Of a stretch of 55,072 nt of DNA, positions 27,997 to 36,560 are shown piece after piece. The stretch is from Magnetococcales bacterium (GTDB lineage Bacteria; Pseudomonadota; Magnetococcia; Magnetococcales; DC0425bin3): positions 1 through 55,072 of the forward strand of contig JADGBZ010000016.1 in the NCBI GenBank assembly GCA_015231175.1, in the 5' to 3' direction. A program made the position numbers and the translations under genes. Under the pieces are notes generated by a model, which made no database searches, had not been told where the DNA came from, and saw only the letters and a list, made by a program, of their open reading frames with translations. Every line of letters starts with the position of its first letter. The stretch's first letter is position 1.

Positions 27997-29901
27997 ATGT
28001 TGACAGGGAATGGGGCCCCTATCCGCATGGGTGGGCGACTTTTGCTGGCAGCGGCGGTTTTTTTCGCGGTCAACATTCTGGCCAACTCGTTTCTCAGGTC
28101 GGCGCGACTGGATTTGACGGCCAACAAGCTCTACACCCTGTCGGAAGGAACCCGACATATCCTGGCCAACCTGCAAGAGCCCGTGGAGCTATGGTTTTTC
28201 GTCTCCCGTTCGTTGACCAGTCACATACCCGGCTTGGGCCTCCACGTGACCCGGATTCGGGATCTCCTTGATACCTATCTCCATCTCTCCGGGAACAAAT
28301 TGCATTTGACCGTGGTCAATCCCGAACCCTTTTCCGCCGAAGAAGATTTGGCCATGGACTCGGGTTTGCGGGGTATTTCCATTCCCACTGCTGCCGGAAA
28401 AATTTATTTGGGTCTGGTGGCTCGCCATGCTTCGGGCCGAACGGAGGCGATTCCTTTTCTGCTCCCTGCCTGGGGGGAACAACTCGAATATGATCTTACC
28501 TCTCTCCTTTTTCGCCTTGCCCGTACCAAAAGGCCTGTGTTGGGCCTGCTCTCGACCTTGCCCCTGGCTGGAGTCCCTTCGTCCCTGTTGCCTGATGCCC
28601 CCCCGGCCAAGCCCCCGTGGGCCATCCACAAGGAGTTGGAAAAATCATTTACCATCAAGACCATTCAGGTAAGCGATGACAAGATTCCAGACGATGTTGA
28701 TCTTCTGATGGTGGTGCATCCCCGCGAGTTGCCCCGGCCCATTCTTGACGCTGTCGATCAACACGTCCTGCGCGGCAAGCCGACGGTCATGTTTGCCGAT
28801 CCCTATTGCCAGGCCCAGGAGAATGCCACACCCTGGTTGGCCAACTCCCTGCCCAATGCCCTGTTGTCCGGATGGGGTGTTGAAATCTTGCGAGAGCAGG
28901 TTGCCGCCGATTTGCAGTCATCCAGACAGGTTCGTTTCAACAGCCTGGAGACGGGGAGTACCCTGATCAACTACCCGGTCTGGATCGACCTCGGTCCCGG
29001 GCAGATGAACAGCCAGGATCCCGTGACCGCTTACCTGGATCGGGTCACCCTGGCGACGGCAGGCATCATCTCCCCCAAGTCCGGGCACGGCCTGCGGGTT
29101 GAGCCTTTGCTCATGACAGGGAAGCAGGGAAGTTGGTTCGATATGGCCCTGCTCGGGCCGACATCTTCCCCGCAGCGTCTGATCCAGGAGTATCGACCCA
29201 AAGATCAGGCTATCCTGGCAGCTCGGATCCACGGTCCCTTCGCTTCGGCTTTCCCTGCCGAGGGTCCGGACAATAATACCTCCGCCACGACTGCCCCGGA
29301 TCATCAGACCGGACATCTGCGCCGATCCACGGAGCCGATCAAGCTGGTCCTGGTGGCCGACAGCGATCTTCTCCAGGACCAATTCTGGGTACGGAAAAGC
29401 GAGTTTTTGAATATGCCGGTCGATGTACCCTATACCGCCAACGGACGGCTGGTCATGAATATTTTGGACGATCTGTTGGCCCGGACAGATCTGGTCAACG
29501 TCAGAAATCAAGGATATTCCCAGGCTGCACGGCCCTTTGTGCGTTTGCAGGCCATTCGGCAACAGGCCGAACTTCGCTTCCAGGAGATGCAAAAAGTTTT
29601 GAACCAGCGTATGCAGGAGACGCAAAAGCGTTTTGTGGAACTCCAGAACCAGGGCAGGAACACCACTCTTAATCCAGCCCAGGTGGCCGAGATCGAAAAA
29701 TTTCGCCAGGAGCTGCTTACCATCCGCAAGGAGTTGCGGGATGTCCAAAGGCATCTGACCCTTGAGGTGGAACGCTTGCAAACCTGGATCAAATTTTTTG
29801 TGATCGGCTTGGCCCCTTTGCTGGTGGGTATGAGTGGCGTTCTGGTGGGCATGCGGCGCCTGCGGCGCGCAAGATCCGTCGTCGCAAACGGTGGGAGTTG
29901 A
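27997..29901 (+). CDS. ABC exporter auxiliary protein, GldG-like
   Basis: 634 residues. An N-terminal membrane helix (about 14-33) is followed by RLDLTANKLYTLSEGT, the hallmark of GldG-type auxiliary proteins, and a large periplasmic region with an ABC_transp_aux-like fold. A charged coiled coil runs from about 515 to 600 (RFQEMQKVLNQRMQET onward). A second membrane helix lies near 605-625, with a basic tail. It completes the three-gene exporter. Confidence 0.88.
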   Translation: MLTGNGAPIRMGGRLLLAAAVFFAVNILANSFLRSARLDLTANKLYTLSEGTRHILANLQEPVELWFFVSRSLTSHIPGLGLHVTRIRDLLDTYLHLSGNKLHLTVVNPEPFSAEEDLAMDSGLRGISIPTAAGKIYLGLVARHASGRTEAIPFLLPAWGEQLEYDLTSLLFRLARTKRPVLGLLSTLPLAGVPSSLLPDAPPAKPPWAIHKELEKSFTIKTIQVSDDKIPDDVDLLMVVHPRELPRPILDAVDQHVLRGKPTVMFADPYCQAQENATPWLANSLPNALLSGWGVEILREQVAADLQSSRQVRFNSLETGSTLINYPVWIDLGPGQMNSQDPVTAYLDRVTLATAGIISPKSGHGLRVEPLLMTGKQGSWFDMALLGPTSSPQRLIQEYRPKDQAILAARIHGPFASAFPAEGPDNNTSATTAPDHQTGHLRRSTEPIKLVLVADSDLLQDQFWVRKSEFLNMPVDVPYTANGRLVMNILDDLLARTDLVNVRNQGYSQAARPFVRLQAIRQQAELRFQEMQKVLNQRMQETQKRFVELQNQGRNTTLNPAQVAEIEKFRQELLTIRKELRDVQRHLTLEVERLQTWIKFFVIGLAPLLVGMSGVLVGMRRLRRARSVVANGGS

Positions 29902-29985
29902 AGATACATTTTTAATTGCATTCTCGACTTACCTGGATCATCTTCCTCGTGTCGGCACTGCAATCGACTGAGCAAGGGGGGGTGA

Positions 29986-30597
29986 ATGGTCACCGACGAG
30001 GCGACACTCAAGCGGCAAAAGCGGTTTCGGGAACGACGTATCAACGAGGGGCAAAAACGGGTGGCGGTTTGGCTTACCCCGGAGGCGCTGGCGGCCTTGG
30101 AGTTTCTCAAATCCCAAGAGGTTGGTGCGAGTGACTCTTCGGTGATCAGCCAGGCCCTGTTGACGGTCGTTGATGTTGTCAAACAAAAGAGACCTGATCT
30201 CCCTGACTCTCCGGCTGTGATCCAGAAGCGTCTGGAAGATGTGCTGCAGTCTTTCCGGGAACTCAAGCCCGATATCCAGTTGCATGCCATCCTGGCTTTT
30301 GCCATTCTTGGCAATCGCTCCGAAATCGAGATGAACCAACTGGCCGAGGATGTTGGAAAATCCCGTCTGGTGACCATGTGGGATCTACAGGACTTTCAGG
30401 AACCTCCACATGGGCGCAATGCCGCCATGGGTCTGGTGCAATTTGAGCACCCCCTGGGCGCACGGGGCCAGTCGGGGCCCATGCGCCTGACTCCCAAAGG
30501 GGAGGCGTTCGTGCGCCGGTTGGGGGAGATCATGCTGGGAATCCCGTCCGAACCAAAGCGCCCGTCGGGACAGGTTGTGCCCCCCGGGCCTGAGTGA
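29986..30597 (+). CDS. Putative ribbon-helix-helix DNA-binding protein
   Basis: 203 residues, not recognised as a named family. The N terminus (about 8-60) has the pattern RQKRFRERRINEGQKRVAVW, with strand VAVWLTPE and two helices, resembling short regulators of the RHH/CopG type. The middle (85-150) is helical and could form a winged-helix-like domain (IEMNQLAEDVGKSRLVTMW). The C-terminal 40 residues are Pro/Gly-rich. The start has GGGGGG just upstream. It lies 84 bases after the exporter and 18 bases before lgt, so it may regulate one of them. That is inference only. Confidence 0.55.
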   Translation: MVTDEATLKRQKRFRERRINEGQKRVAVWLTPEALAALEFLKSQEVGASDSSVISQALLTVVDVVKQKRPDLPDSPAVIQKRLEDVLQSFRELKPDIQLHAILAFAILGNRSEIEMNQLAEDVGKSRLVTMWDLQDFQEPPHGRNAAMGLVQFEHPLGARGQSGPMRLTPKGEAFVRRLGEIMLGIPSEPKRPSGQVVPPGPE

Positions 30598-30615
30598 TTG
30601 TCAGGGGGGTGCGTC

Positions 30616-31434
30616 TTGGGGCATGTCGCGCACTGTCTGATCTGGGACGTGGATCCCGTTGTGACGTTGTGGTCCCTGCATATCCGCTGGTATGGGATCC
30701 TTTTTGCCTTGGGCGTGGTGCTGGGTCACATGCTCCTCTCCTGGCAGATGGCGCGTGCCGGCCATCCAGAGGACACGGACATACGTCTGACCTGGGCGCT
30801 GGCCACGGGCATGTTGATCGGCGCGTTTACTGGGCACCGTCTGTTCTACGAGTGGGATCGTGTGCTGGCTGATCCGTGGAGCGCCTTCAGTCTGAAAGGG
30901 CCTGTTATCGGGCTCTCCAGCCATGGCGCCACGGTAGGGATTCTGTTTGCGGCCTATCTTTTCCATCGGTGGACACGCATTCCGTTTCTGGAGTTGACCG
31001 ACCGGATCACCTTTGGCACGGCTTTGGTGGCCGTTTTTGTGCGTCTGGGCAATCTTGTCAACTCAGAGATTGTCGGCAAGGCTGCCTCTGTTCCCTGGGC
31101 CATCTGTTTTACCCATTATGACCGGGCCGGTTTGGTTCCCCGGCATCCTGTACAAATTTATGAGGCCCTGCTGGGTGTTGTGGTACTCGGATTATTGTTC
31201 TGGGCCGACCGTAAAAGCGGCGGGGAGAGGCGTCCGACCGGTATGCTGACGGGGTTGTTTGCCACCAGTTATTTTGGTTTGCGCATCGTGGCGGAGTTTT
31301 TCAAGGAGCCTTTGGTGCTCTCTCCCGATTCTCCTCTCTCCATGGGCCAAATCCTCTCCTTTCCGTTCTTTCTCGTCGGCGTCGTTCTCCTGGTGCGGTC
31401 CCTGACCAAGGGGGGGGCGCAGACCACAGCCTGA
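30616..31434 (+). CDS. lgt: Prolipoprotein diacylglyceryl transferase
   Basis: Inner-membrane enzyme that transfers diacylglycerol from phosphatidylglycerol to the lipobox cysteine of prolipoproteins. About 272 residues with seven helices. IRWYGILFALG, the His in SSHGATVG, the Lgt signature VRLGNLVNSEIVG with its Arg and Asn, and the late RIVAEFFKEP with the second catalytic-region Arg are all present. HGA replaces the usual HGG. The start is uncertain: TTG 30616 has AGGGGGG six bases upstream, while TTG 30598 lacks a site. The stop codon lies inside the first unit of the 31-bp-period tandem repeat. Confidence 0.92.
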   Translation: MGHVAHCLIWDVDPVVTLWSLHIRWYGILFALGVVLGHMLLSWQMARAGHPEDTDIRLTWALATGMLIGAFTGHRLFYEWDRVLADPWSAFSLKGPVIGLSSHGATVGILFAAYLFHRWTRIPFLELTDRITFGTALVAVFVRLGNLVNSEIVGKAASVPWAICFTHYDRAGLVPRHPVQIYEALLGVVVLGLLFWADRKSGGERRPTGMLTGLFATSYFGLRIVAEFFKEPLVLSPDSPLSMGQILSFPFFLVGVVLLVRSLTKGGAQTTA

Positions 31435-31485
31435 ATCCCCCTGACGCACCCCTTCCTTAGCCTGAATCCCTCTGACGCACCCCTT
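31428..31485. repeat. 27-bp tandem duplication across the lgt stop
   Basis: Two copies of a 27-bp unit (31428-31454 and 31459-31485) differ at one base and repeat with a period of 31. The first contains the lgt stop codon. The second ends at the stop codon of the convergent Wzz-like gene. The arrangement suggests a recent slippage or duplication event. Confidence 0.85.
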
Positions 31486-32579
31486 TAACCCGCGACAGGT
31501 TTGGCGACGGCGACCTTGGCGTCGCCTCTTTTTTCGTTATCTCGATCTGTTTCGGCTTCCTTGGTCTCCTTCTCCTCATGCCGCTTACGCCGTTTTGTTT
31601 TGATCACTCTCTCCAGAAAGTGGAGGCAGATGGTCAAGGCAAAGCCGATGACAAACCCCTTGCCAATGCCGGCAATGACGATTTGGGGCTTGTTGGGACC
31701 GATAAATTCGTTGGGTTCCGGGGGGATGGCCGGGTCGATGATGCGGAAAAGAAACTCCTTTCTCAGACGGGCCCCCATCATTTTTTTGATTTCCACCTCA
31801 AGAAGCCCGGTGATTGCCTGCTGAATCTCGACGTAGGATGTCACTTTGACCTGACTTGTCAAATAGGCCAGCCTCTCTTCACTCTCCTGGATGGCTTTCT
31901 CCCGCAACCTTTTGTTCAGAATGTCAACGAACAGATTGGCCATGTGTGCGGCTTTTTTGGGATCAGTCGATGTGACAGACAGGCTGGTGGTGCCAGAGGA
32001 AGCGTCCTTGCCAATGGCAATCATTCCTTGCAGTTTATGGAAGGCATGAATCAGATTGGGCTCCCGGCCATCTTTCCATTTTTTGTTTACGGCATCCCAC
32101 AACTCTGGATAGATGTCCGGCAGCAGGTTTTCTTCCTGGATCAGGGAGACCATGAAAGTGCGGGAGCGCAGGTTGATGTTGGCTACCCCGATGACCCCAC
32201 CCGTGCTGTCTCCCATCAACAATCCGGAGAGCGGTCCGATCAGACCCACCAGACCTCCACCACCGGAACCGGAACTCCCGCTGCTGGCCGCAGCCGTTCC
32301 CGTGTCTTCGGAAGCGGACATGATGGAAGCGGAAGCGCGGTAAATGTAGGGCTGTCCCTTGGCATCTTTGTAGGCATTGTAGCCGGTAACGGCAGTCAGG
32401 ATAACGATGATCCAGGAGAACTTGAACAGACCCCACCAAAGTTCGCTCAAATCAAATTTGACGCCCGACTCTTCGCTCATGCCAAGGGAGGCAAAACCAG
32501 GAAAGCCGGTTGGCGGGAACATGCCCGGAAACGGAAAAGGGGGCTGGGCTGGACCTTCCGGCTGATTTTTTGCACTCAT
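31485..32579 (-). CDS. Wzz-type polysaccharide chain-length regulator
   Basis: 364-residue inner-membrane co-polymerase that sets the length of O-antigen or capsule chains. Transmembrane helix 1 is near 47-66, a long periplasmic helical region follows, and a Pro-rich stretch (DPAIPPEPNEFIGPNKP) precedes transmembrane helix 2 near 305-325, as is diagnostic for Wzz. The N terminus has an unusual Pro/Phe/Gly-rich stretch before the first helix, and the C terminus is a long charged cytoplasmic tail. It lacks a BY-kinase domain. It is downstream of the 4,6-dehydratase gene on the same strand. Confidence 0.88.
   Translation of the reverse strand: MSAKNQPEGPAQPPFPFPGMFPPTGFPGFASLGMSEESGVKFDLSELWWGLFKFSWIIVILTAVTGYNAYKDAKGQPYIYRASASIMSASEDTGTAAASSGSSGSGGGGLVGLIGPLSGLLMGDSTGGVIGVANINLRSRTFMVSLIQEENLLPDIYPELWDAVNKKWKDGREPNLIHAFHKLQGMIAIGKDASSGTTSLSVTSTDPKKAAHMANLFVDILNKRLREKAIQESEERLAYLTSQVKVTSYVEIQQAITGLLEVEIKKMMGARLRKEFLFRIIDPAIPPEPNEFIGPNKPQIVIAGIGKGFVIGFALTICLHFLERVIKTKRRKRHEEKETKEAETDRDNEKRGDAKVAVAKPVAG
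31509..31534 (+). terminator. Terminator for lgt inside the wzz-like 3' end
   Basis: GGCGAC (31509-31514) pairs with GTCGCC (31521-31526) around a six-base loop and is followed by TCTTTTTT. On the plus strand this is a plausible rho-independent terminator about 75 bases after the lgt stop. It lies within the last codons of the convergent Wzz-like gene. Confidence 0.45.
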
Positions 32580-32658
32580 GTTCCGTATACCTTCTGTAGG
32601 GCTTCAATATGACATCCAGGGTTTATCCATAAAGACTCAAACCGAAGATGACTCCACT

Positions 32659-34587
32659 TTACTGTGACCTGTGGATCCAGACCCAATCCTGGATACCACT
32701 GGGGGGATGGTATCCGCTGACCGCACCTTCCAGTACTTTGATGATTTCCATGTAATCAAAATCCTTGGAGGCCTGCACGAGCCTGGACAGATCCTTCTGA
32801 ATGCGCTCCCAGGGCAGGGACTCTTCCTGGGCATGCAGGATCATTTCGTGTTCGGTAGGCAAGAGGTTGTTGCCGATCAGCAGCTCTTCATAGAGCTTTT
32901 CCCCCTCTCGCAGGCCGGTATACATGATCTCGATATCGCCGTAAGGGTTGTTTTGATCTTTCACCGTCAATCCAGCCAGTCGAATCATGCGCCGGGCGAA
33001 GGCGTCGATGCGGATTTGTTTTCCCATATCCAAAACAAAGACATCACCCCCGTGGCCCATGGATCCGGCCTGAATGACCAGTTCCGCCGCTTCGGATATG
33101 GTCATGAAGAAACGTTCCACGTCAGGATGGGTCACTGTCACAGGGCCACCGCGTTTGATCTGATCCCGAAACAAGGGGACGACGGATCCGGAAGATGCCA
33201 GTACGTTGCCGAAACGGACGGAAACGAAGCGGGTCTTCACCCCTTCTTGCTGGGAAAGTCCTTGCAGGATCAATTCGCTGAAGCGTTTGGTGGCGCCCAT
33301 GACATTGGTTGGCCGCACCGCCTTGTCGGTGGAAATCAGGACAAACGTCTCCACCCCGCCAAGATTGGCGGCTTCAGCAAGATTGAGGGTGCCAAAAATA
33401 TTGTTTTGCACCCCCTCGATGGGATTGCGTTCGATGATGGGGACGTGTTTGTAGGCTGCCGCATGATAGACGGTGTTGATCGCAAAAGATTCGATGACCG
33501 AACGCATGCGTTTGTGATGCTCGGTGGAACCAAGGATGGGGATCAGGTCAAATTTGACGGGGAGACCTTCCAGAATGCGTCGCAACTCCTGTTCAATGGT
33601 ATAAAGGGCAAATTCCGTCCGCTCGACCAGAACCAGGCGCTTGGGAGATAACTGGAGGATTTTTCGGCACAATTCCGACCCGATGGAACCCCCGGCGCCG
33701 GTCACCAATACGGATTTGTCACGAATACAGGCATCCATCAAGACCTGGTTGGGTTGCACAGGGGTTCGTTCCAGCAGATCCTCGATGCCAACTTGTTCCA
33801 CATCTTCGACACGTTTGTTGCCGCTAGCGATCTGGCCTAGATCCGGAACGACCATGACTTGTGCTGGCAACTTCTCCAGTTCACGGATGATTTCCGAACG
33901 GCGTACCCGACTGACCGAGGGCATGGCCACCATGATGCGATGAATGCCAAACTGCTTGATCAGGTCAGGAAGTTCTCGGGGGGAGTGAACGGGCAAACCG
34001 AGAATTTCGTGTCCCTGGATCTCCTTGTTGTCATCGATGAAAAGGAGAGGTTGCACTTCAACGCTGTGTTTGATGGCCATGGCCAGCCGGACACCTGCGT
34101 CGCCTGCCCCATAGATGGCGGTAGGCAGGCGCTTTCTGGGCGAGCTGGGACCGGAAATCAACAGGAATCGAACCAGCAAGCGGCTCCCCCCGATCAGGAT
34201 CAGCAACAGCATGCCTTCAACGGCCCAGACCGTCAGCGAGAAAAGAGGAATGCCGAGCAGTTTGGCGCCATACACCGTCAGCAGGACGCTAAGCGCAACA
34301 GCTTTCAGGATACTGAAGACCGCTTGCGCCTCCATGAAGCGGATGATGGCCCGATAAAGACCAAAATATTGAAAGACAGGGAACGAGACCACCATGGCCA
34401 GAGGCATGGAGACCCAGCTGACTTTCAGCGCGTCCGGGAGAAAAACGTCGTACCGCACAGCAAAACCGCCCCAGATGCTGGTCAGAATGGCCAGCATGTC
34501 GAAATAGAGCAGAATGGACTGTTTCGTGCGGCGCGAGCGCGTCAACAGATAGGAGCTTATTTCCCTCCAAAATCTGTGAATTTTCAA
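32659..34587 (-). CDS. WbpM/PglF-type nucleotide-sugar 4,6-dehydratase
   Basis: 642-residue membrane-bound enzyme that converts UDP-GlcNAc-type sugars to the 4-keto-6-deoxy form, the first step to several rare sugars in O-antigen, capsule or glycoproteins. Four transmembrane helices (about 25-145) are followed by a first Rossmann-like domain (IYGAGDAG at 158-165) and the catalytic SDR domain with TGAGGSIG at 296-303. The active-site segment is STDKAVRPTNVMGATK (419-434): Met430 replaces the usual Tyr and Lys434 is kept, as in the WbpM/FlaA1-like class. The start is TTG 34587, with AAGAGG eight bases upstream; no ATG lies nearby. The Wzz-like gene follows. Confidence 0.92.
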   Translation of the reverse strand: MKIHRFWREISSYLLTRSRRTKQSILLYFDMLAILTSIWGGFAVRYDVFLPDALKVSWVSMPLAMVVSFPVFQYFGLYRAIIRFMEAQAVFSILKAVALSVLLTVYGAKLLGIPLFSLTVWAVEGMLLLILIGGSRLLVRFLLISGPSSPRKRLPTAIYGAGDAGVRLAMAIKHSVEVQPLLFIDDNKEIQGHEILGLPVHSPRELPDLIKQFGIHRIMVAMPSVSRVRRSEIIRELEKLPAQVMVVPDLGQIASGNKRVEDVEQVGIEDLLERTPVQPNQVLMDACIRDKSVLVTGAGGSIGSELCRKILQLSPKRLVLVERTEFALYTIEQELRRILEGLPVKFDLIPILGSTEHHKRMRSVIESFAINTVYHAAAYKHVPIIERNPIEGVQNNIFGTLNLAEAANLGGVETFVLISTDKAVRPTNVMGATKRFSELILQGLSQQEGVKTRFVSVRFGNVLASSGSVVPLFRDQIKRGGPVTVTHPDVERFFMTISEAAELVIQAGSMGHGGDVFVLDMGKQIRIDAFARRMIRLAGLTVKDQNNPYGDIEIMYTGLREGEKLYEELLIGNNLLPTEHEMILHAQEESLPWERIQKDLSRLVQASKDFDYMEIIKVLEGAVSGYHPPSGIQDWVWIHRSQ

Positions 34588-34754
34588 TATCTTAACCTCT
34601 TATCGCCTCGTCGTTAAAAAGAGAAACAGAAACAGTTTGAACGCATTTTTCCTTGGCGGGCACTGCACTTTCAGAGAGACTGCCCGGAGAAGGCACGGAG
34701 CGGACAACATACCATTTCTTTTCTCTCTCTCAAATCCATTTTCAGTTGGCGGCC

Positions 34755-36473
34755 ATGAACAATATCTCCTTGACCCAAGCCGATCCATCAGCTGACCTGG
34801 GAGGTGAATCCTCCCGTAACCTCCTGATGCTGGTTTGGGTGGTGTCTCTGACAGTGTCGTTTTTTATTCTGGTTCCCAATTCTGACGACATTTTCTATTT
34901 TGGTCCAGCACTCGGGTTGGCCACCAAGGGGGTTTTGGCTGTGCCCATGGACAACACCAACGTCTACCTGTTTTCCATTTTTGGTACATACTCGTTCTTC
35001 CAGGGAATTTTTCTTTTTGTCACCAACTTGTTGGGACTGCCTGTCCATTTTTTCACCTATCGGTTGTTTCAATCACTTGTTGTTATGGGCAGCCTGGTGT
35101 TTGCCCTGCGTACTTTTTGGCTTGCCCGGCCTGCCGATGTACGAGGCAATGCCAACCGGCAGGCTCTCTTTTTGGGTCTTTTGGCTTTCACCCCTTTTTC
35201 CATGGCGCTTTTGCCTGTGCGCCCGGAATTTTTGGGCTGCCTGTTTCTTTTTGGCGCACTTTCTGCGTTTGGTCGATATGTGCGCAAAGAAACCGGGTGG
35301 GGCAGTCTGCTGTTGACAGGAATTTTGTTGGGTCTATCTGCTGTCTCCCATCCTGTTTTCGCTCTTCCATCCGCTGCCTGGTCCATCGTGGCTGCCTATC
35401 AGCTTTGGCAACGCAAATCGAGATCCCTTGCAGCTCCTTTGTTTCTGCTCTTCTCGGCCCTGCTTCCCCTGTTTGCCATGGCGGCGTTTTATGGGTTGCA
35501 CTACCCGGAGTCGTTGGTGGAAATTCAAGGGCATGGCCGGGAGTTGACCCAGCAGACCGCTGAGTCCAACGCTTTATGGACGGGACTGTTGGAACGTGTG
35601 CGTAGAATTTTTTTACTCGTACCACCGTGGCAGATCCGGGTGCTCGACGCTTTGTTCTATCTGCCACTCTTTGTCATTTTGTTCATGGTTATTGCCGTGG
35701 GTTGGCGCCAGGATGTGCGCAGGTCCGAGGGCTCCCTCGTTCCGGATCGTCCGGTCATGACGCTCATGCCGTTCCAGTGGGTGATCTGGCTCACGGTACC
35801 CCTGTGTCTGTTCTTGGTGTACGACATGCGGATTTTTGACGGGCTGATCGCTTTTTTTGCGACCTGGGCCCTGGCCCACGCCACTGGTGACAGGCTGATT
35901 CTCTGGTCCCGGGGATGGATGGGAGCCAGGGCGAGACGTTTCCTGTTGTGGGTCACTTGTGCCTGCATCCTCGCATGGCCTGCGGCGCACACCGCGAAGC
36001 TGCTCCTTGCACCTGACGCCTACATGAATCCCTTCAAAATGCGCGCGCTGCTCGAACAACTGCCAGGAAGCGTGACCAGCCTGCTGATTGAAAATCCGGA
36101 AGGTGTTCCACTGTTTCTGGGAGAATTGCAGGATACCATTTTGCGAGGGGATCAGGCCCCCCGGAGGACTTATTGGGTTTTTCCCCAACTGGGAAGCATG
36201 ACCTCCAACGAAACAGCCAGCTGGATGATATCCTTCCTCTCCGGCCTCCGGGATGAATCGGGCCGGTATCAGGTCGGGTGGTATTTCAACCGGCACCACC
36301 TGCATTTGAATGATAAAACAGGTCAGTATTGCGCGTCGTTCCCGAAAGCCGGGTACGACGCCGAACTCCGTTTGAGCGGATTTGAAGTGGCCCTGCACGG
36401 TGTCCACATCATCCATAAGGATCGCAGAAATGTCCTCCTGACCACCAACGATTTCTCCCTGGGATGTCCCTGA
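34755..36473 (+). CDS. Polytopic membrane protein, GT-C glycosyltransferase-like
   Basis: 572 residues with about eleven predicted transmembrane helices in the first 430, then a soluble, probably periplasmic, C-terminal domain. The first extracytoplasmic loop has PNSDDIFYFGP with adjacent Asp44-Asp45, the position and pattern of the catalytic acidic pair in GT-C enzymes (ArnT, PMT and relatives), which use polyprenyl-phosphate sugars. I do not recognise a named family. It is divergent from the 4,6-dehydratase gene, so a role in modifying a surface glycan is plausible. ATG 34755 is chosen over an upstream hydrophilic extension. The last 17 codons and the stop lie in a 56-bp sequence duplicated just downstream. 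Confidence 0.65.
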   Translation: MNNISLTQADPSADLGGESSRNLLMLVWVVSLTVSFFILVPNSDDIFYFGPALGLATKGVLAVPMDNTNVYLFSIFGTYSFFQGIFLFVTNLLGLPVHFFTYRLFQSLVVMGSLVFALRTFWLARPADVRGNANRQALFLGLLAFTPFSMALLPVRPEFLGCLFLFGALSAFGRYVRKETGWGSLLLTGILLGLSAVSHPVFALPSAAWSIVAAYQLWQRKSRSLAAPLFLLFSALLPLFAMAAFYGLHYPESLVEIQGHGRELTQQTAESNALWTGLLERVRRIFLLVPPWQIRVLDALFYLPLFVILFMVIAVGWRQDVRRSEGSLVPDRPVMTLMPFQWVIWLTVPLCLFLVYDMRIFDGLIAFFATWALAHATGDRLILWSRGWMGARARRFLLWVTCACILAWPAAHTAKLLLAPDAYMNPFKMRALLEQLPGSVTSLLIENPEGVPLFLGELQDTILRGDQAPRRTYWVFPQLGSMTSNETASWMISFLSGLRDESGRYQVGWYFNRHHLHLNDKTGQYCASFPKAGYDAELRLSGFEVALHGVHIIHKDRRNVLLTTNDFSLGCP

Positions 36474-36548
36474 GGGGGGGCTTTGGAAGGGCCGCAGAAA
36501 CGTCCTCCTGACCACCAACGATTTCTCCCTGGGATGTCCCTGAGGGGG
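36423..36548. repeat. 56-bp direct repeat across the GT-C-like gene stop
   Basis: Two 56-bp copies (36423-36478 and 36493-36548), period 70, differ at one base. The first holds the last 17 codons and the stop codon of the upstream gene; the second is in the short gap before the convergent GGDEF gene. GGGATGTCCC inside is palindromic. Confidence 0.9.
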
Positions 36549-36560
36549 CTTCATCTGGTT

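Noticed and set aside
31578-32612. Plus-strand open frame of 344 codons opposite the Wzz-like gene
   Set aside because: Shadow frame; the Wzz strand has two membrane helices in the right place and the family Pro-rich motif.
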